Origin: Rana temporaria
Lineage: Eukaryota > Chordata > Amphibia > Anura > Ranidae
Assembly: GCF_905171775.1 (NCBI RefSeq)
Contig: NC_053489.1
Span: forward strand, 315,164,022-315,228,021
Length of the DNA stretch: 64,000 nucleotides
Direction of reading: 5' to 3'
The notes beneath the pieces were generated by a model. That model ran no database searches and was not told the origin of the DNA. It saw nothing but the letters and a program-made list of their open reading frames with translations. Position numbers and translations under genes: made by a program. Of this stretch, positions 60,420 through 64,000 are shown in pieces; position 1 is the first letter of the stretch; each line of letters begins with the position of its first letter.

Positions 60420-62163
60420 ATAGCGGATTTTTCACGCTTAACGACAAAGTCACACGAACACGCAATGGTCAGTGCAGAATAGCAAAAAATGCTCTGGTCA
60501 TTGAGCAGCCAATTTTTCCGGGGCTGAAGTAGTTACCTTAATGCATCCTATGAAAAGGATGATGAGAAGGCACTGTCAGGCTTTACTGCTGGGCACTGAT
60601 TGGCACTTTAAAAGTTAATACCTAGTGGTCAACTGTGGCATCCATGGTGGGCAAGTTATTTATTGCGGATCAGCTCTCTTCTACTCGTGTCTGTAAGACG
60701 CGAGTGGAGGAAAAGCAGATTAAAGTCTCTTCCCGTTTACACTGATCAGCTGTGATTGGACACAGCTAATCACATGGTAAAGAGTCTGTCAGAGGCTCTT
60801 TACCCAGATAAGAGATGCGGTGTGTCAGACTGACACACCATATCAACAATCACAGGTTATCATGATCACATCATATGTCCGTTCAAGATGACAATCACTT
60901 TGCACACATCATATTGCTATATGGCGGGAAGTGGTAAACTGGCACAGAACTTGCTGATGCATTGTCCAAGCAGACAAGATTTTAGCTGGAAACATTTGGT
61001 AAAGTGTGCCATCTCACTAAATCTTGGGATCATTGGGAGAGATGGGGGGGGGGGGGGGGGAATTAATGTTCTACTTAGCAATGCTATCACCAAAGATAAA
61101 TGGACCGTGCAGGTTTAGGAGATATCCAATGCAGCTACAGGTAAGCCTATTAAGATATTTACCCCCCTTCATGACCAGGCCACTTTTTTTTTTTTTTAAG
61201 ATACTTATGTCTGCTTGTTCATCCATCCGTTTACGGATGAAAAAGGGACATTCATTAATCCCTATGAGATAGTGGGTGTAAGTGGATAAACATCCACTTA
61301 CATCCGATCGCATCAGTGTCCGCTTTGCTCCAATTCTGCAGACGGAGGTAAATCCTTTTCCATCCGTCTGCAGAGCGAATCGGGTGAACAAGGACAGACA
61401 GGGTGGTTCCTGCACAGTGTGAGCTCTTGCTATGCAATTGGCCGGAGCCATGACACTCCTGCACGTGTGTGGGAGCAACGACTGCATGAACTCTGATGTA
61501 GAGTTCACTACCAATTTAACATTTGCTAGAGAGTTTTTCACCACCATGACAGCAGCTAGAGTCAAAATGACAGAAAAACACACTGTAGAGCAGTTTCTCA
61601 AGCAGGGTTCCCTAGGAGGTTTTCAGGGGTTCTTTGAGCAATAGAAAATCATCCCTCCAACCGAACCCGAAAACCAATGCAAGAGAGTACTTTTTGTTAT
61701 TAATTTATTAGGTTTATTACTGAAAATTATCTTGCCATATACAGAAGGTTGGTTTTAAAAAATAAAATAAAAATCTGGCCTGTCAAATACTCAAAGTATG
61801 CCACATTATTATTTTTTATATAAACATACTTACACTTAATTGATCAAGCTAATGTGAATTAAAAGGTGTAATTTTTTTTTGTTTGCAGTAGCTCCTTGAG
61901 ATGTGAAAATTTAGTTTCATGGAGGTAAAAAAGTTGAGAAAAGTTGCTGTAGAGAATGGAAAGCACAGAATGTCAGACTCTAGAACAGAGATGACAAGGT
62001 AGCAATCACTGAACTGTATAAATGACACAAGATCATATAAATGAATGCAGCAGATGGTATTGTAGAGACAGATCAAGGAGTGCAGAGTGAGCGGACTGTA
62101 AGAAAAGCTAATGTGATCAGAGGAAGACCTATCAGAGAGTGTAGCATTGTACTGTGGACAGTA

Positions 62164-63164
62164 AGTCCCCTTTCACACTGGGGCGTTAGAGCGAAGCCTC
62201 ATCTGCAATCCCAATGTGAAAGCCCGAGTGCTTTCAGAGCCCTTTCACACTGCCAGTGCCCGAAAAACACTGGTAAAGCACCGCTAAGACCCCCAATGTT
62301 TTATGGCGTTTTTGCAGTGCCTCAGTGTGAAAGGGCAAGGCGTTTTTACAGCGCTTTCAATTCATTTCAATGGAGGTGTTTTTGGAGCGTTTTTTTTTCA
62401 GCGCCCAAAAGCTGCTTGCAGGACTCAGTGTGAAAGGGTCCATTGAGAAGAAAATCGCAATCTCGATTCACCCCGCGCGCGATCTCCAGGACGGATGACC
62501 CGCGATTTTCGGGTGCGGCCATAGGAAAGTCCCCGGCCTAGCTCCGGAGCGTGGGCCATCTTGGTACAACCGGCGGCAGCTGTCTCATAGGAAGTGACGT
62601 TTCAGTGCCGCCATCTTGCTCCACCCCACACTCCTGCACAGTAATGATAGTGAGAAGGGGCAAGCGGACATCTTGTTACACCCAACAGTTATTTTCAACA
62701 CAAAACGGAGCTTATGTGGTTAAATACAGTATATGTAAATCTGACAGACTGTTTACATGTTAAATTTTAAAAGCCGCAGCAAACCTGCTGACCTTACATG
62801 CTTGCTAATGTGACAGAACACCTCTGATTTTTACATTTAATTCAATGTAAAAATCAGAGGTGTTCTGTCACATTAGCAAGCATGTAAGGTCAGCAGGTTT
62901 GCTGCGGCTTTTAAAATTTAACATGTAAACAGTCCGTCAGATTTACATATACTGTAGTTAACCATGTAAGCTCAGTTTTGTGTTGAAAATAACTTTATAT
63001 ATAAAAAAAAAAAAAAAATTGAGAATCATGATCTTCATTTTATACAAAAGAATCGCGATTCTCATTTTTCCCAGAACCGTGCAGCTCTAATGGAGAGCGT
63101 TTTAATAGCGCTATTTTTAACGCTAAAGCGCTGTAAAAACGCTTCAGTGTGAAAGGGGTCTAAG
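62164..63164. mobile_element. MITE with CCCCTTTCACACTG ends carrying nested inserts
   Basis: The left CCCCTTTCACACTGGGGCG and right CAGTGTGAAAGGGGTC are inverted ends. The interior includes AGCGCT/GCGTTTT words, a 308-bp palindrome (62687-62994) and a TAGAGCTGCACG-type hAT end (complement at about 63070-63092), which suggests several nested insertions. Confidence 0.65.
62687..62994. repeat. Palindrome of about 150-bp arms
   Basis: AGTTATTTTCAACACAAAAC at 62687 mirrors the complement ending at 62994. The arms meet at TACATTTAATTCAATGTA. Differences between arms are few, indicating recent origin or arm-to-arm conversion. Confidence 0.85.
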
Positions 63165-63658
63165 GCAGAAGTGAGGAAGATCTGAATTTACAAAGTATGC
63201 CCAAGGTCGTTAGTTTGTTTTGTTGGGTGTACACCCAGGGTCTATAAAGTAAACTTTTTTACAGAGAAATATCAGGGCTGCCAATGTTGACCTTCTTCTG
63301 AAAACAGTAGATGACAGACATATGCCAATCCACTAGTATTAAAAAATAATGTTCCTGCCTCTAACCACGTCTATACCAGGCCAATTCTGGCACTCCGCTC
63401 CTACATGTAAAATGTTTTTTGCTAGAAAATTATTCGCTACTCCCTGAAATTACTCATTAACCCCCAAACATTATATATGTTTTTTAGCAGACACCCTAGG
63501 GAATAAAATGGCGGTAGTTGCAACTTTTTCTGTCACACGGTATTTGCGCAACAATTTTTCAAACGTGTTTTCTTTTTGGAAAACAAAACACAGTCTCAGG
63601 ACTTAAAACAGTGAAGTCAGCTGAATTTTTTTTTATAATGTGAAAGATTATGTTATGC

Positions 63659-64000
63659 CAGGGTTTGACAAAATTTGCTTGGAATCTAGGAGCCAGCTAA
63701 AAAAGTTAGGAGCCAGAAAACGCACCCCGTCCCGACGAGCTTGCGCGCAGAAGCGAACACATACGTGAGTAGCGCCCGCATATGTAAACGGTGTTCAAAC
63801 CACACATGTGAGGTATCGCCGTGATTGGTAGAGCGAGAGCAATAATTCTAGCACTAGACCTCCTCTAACTCAAAACATGCAACCTGTAGATTTTTTTTAA
63901 ACGTCGCCTATGAAGATTTTAATAGGTAAAAGTTTGTCGGCATTCCACGAGCGGACGCAATTTTGAGGTGTGACATGTTGGGTATGAATTTACTCGGCGT
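63659..64000 (+). mobile_element. Second copy of the CAGGGTTTGACAAA hAT, cut by the window
   Basis: CAGGGTTTGACAAAATTTGC followed by GGAATCTAGGAGCCAGC and GAGCTTGCGCGCAGAAGCG matches 58579 onward with scattered differences. The right end lies beyond 64,000. Confidence 0.8.

Noticed and set aside
61071..61601. A 176-residue minus-strand open frame
   Set aside because: No recognisable motif. The interval contains CATCCGT/ACGGATG inverted words and GGTTCCCTAGGAGG repeat sequence, so it is probably transposon-derived.

Overview
The window is vertebrate nuclear DNA, most likely from a frog and probably a ranid. The taxon is inferred from repeats that I associate with ranid genomes (units opening AACCACTTAAGGACC, CCCTTTCACAC MITEs, and the TTTACTAAAGCTGGAGAGTG repeat near 44.3 kb), together with Penelope-like, DIRS, PIF/Harbinger, Tc1 and hAT elements in large introns. 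No search was run.

One host gene is present: RAD23B, on the minus strand. Nine exons (2 to 10) lie between 52,207 and 25,177, with consistent splice sites and phases. They encode 398 residues: most of the ubiquitin-like domain, a Pro/Thr/Ala linker, UBA1, the XPC-binding domain, a Gly-rich linker, and UBA2 ending in the stop codon. Exon 1 (about 22 residues) and the promoter must lie beyond 64,000. The exons total about 1.2 kb of a locus longer than 38 kb; transposons fill the introns.

Bases 1 to 23,000, downstream of RAD23B, are a transposon landscape. From 325 to 14,598 there is a composite PIF/Harbinger locus: a HARBI1-like DDE transposase (+), a SANT/Myb-like DNA-binding gene (-) and a MADF-domain gene (+). 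The last two are divergent from a tandemly duplicated TATA-containing promoter. Partial second copies of the transposase and MADF gene follow. A Penelope-like element (PLE) sits inside them with a 13-bp target duplication, and a hAT element sits inside the PLE with an 8-bp duplication. An L1 3' end follows (14.6 to 15.2 kb). Then two PLE copies lie 5'-to-5' (15.5 to 22.9 kb), and each is interrupted by a hAT-type element.

Inside RAD23B, intron 9 holds a DIRS retroelement with a tyrosine recombinase and RNase H, a non-autonomous hAT and several MITEs. Intron 8 holds a second DIRS copy with a perfect palindrome at its end, a tRNA-like sequence, a Tc1 element with one frameshift between two microsatellites, and a 374-bp palindrome. 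Introns 7 to 1 carry MITEs, foldback elements, microsatellites and a hammerhead-ribozyme-like relic of PLE type at 52.45 kb. All transposon genes seen here carry stops, frameshifts or truncations, so none looks autonomous now. The most interesting items are the three-gene Harbinger arrangement, the four hammerhead-like relics, and the repeated hairpin-plus-minisatellite build of non-autonomous hAT elements.
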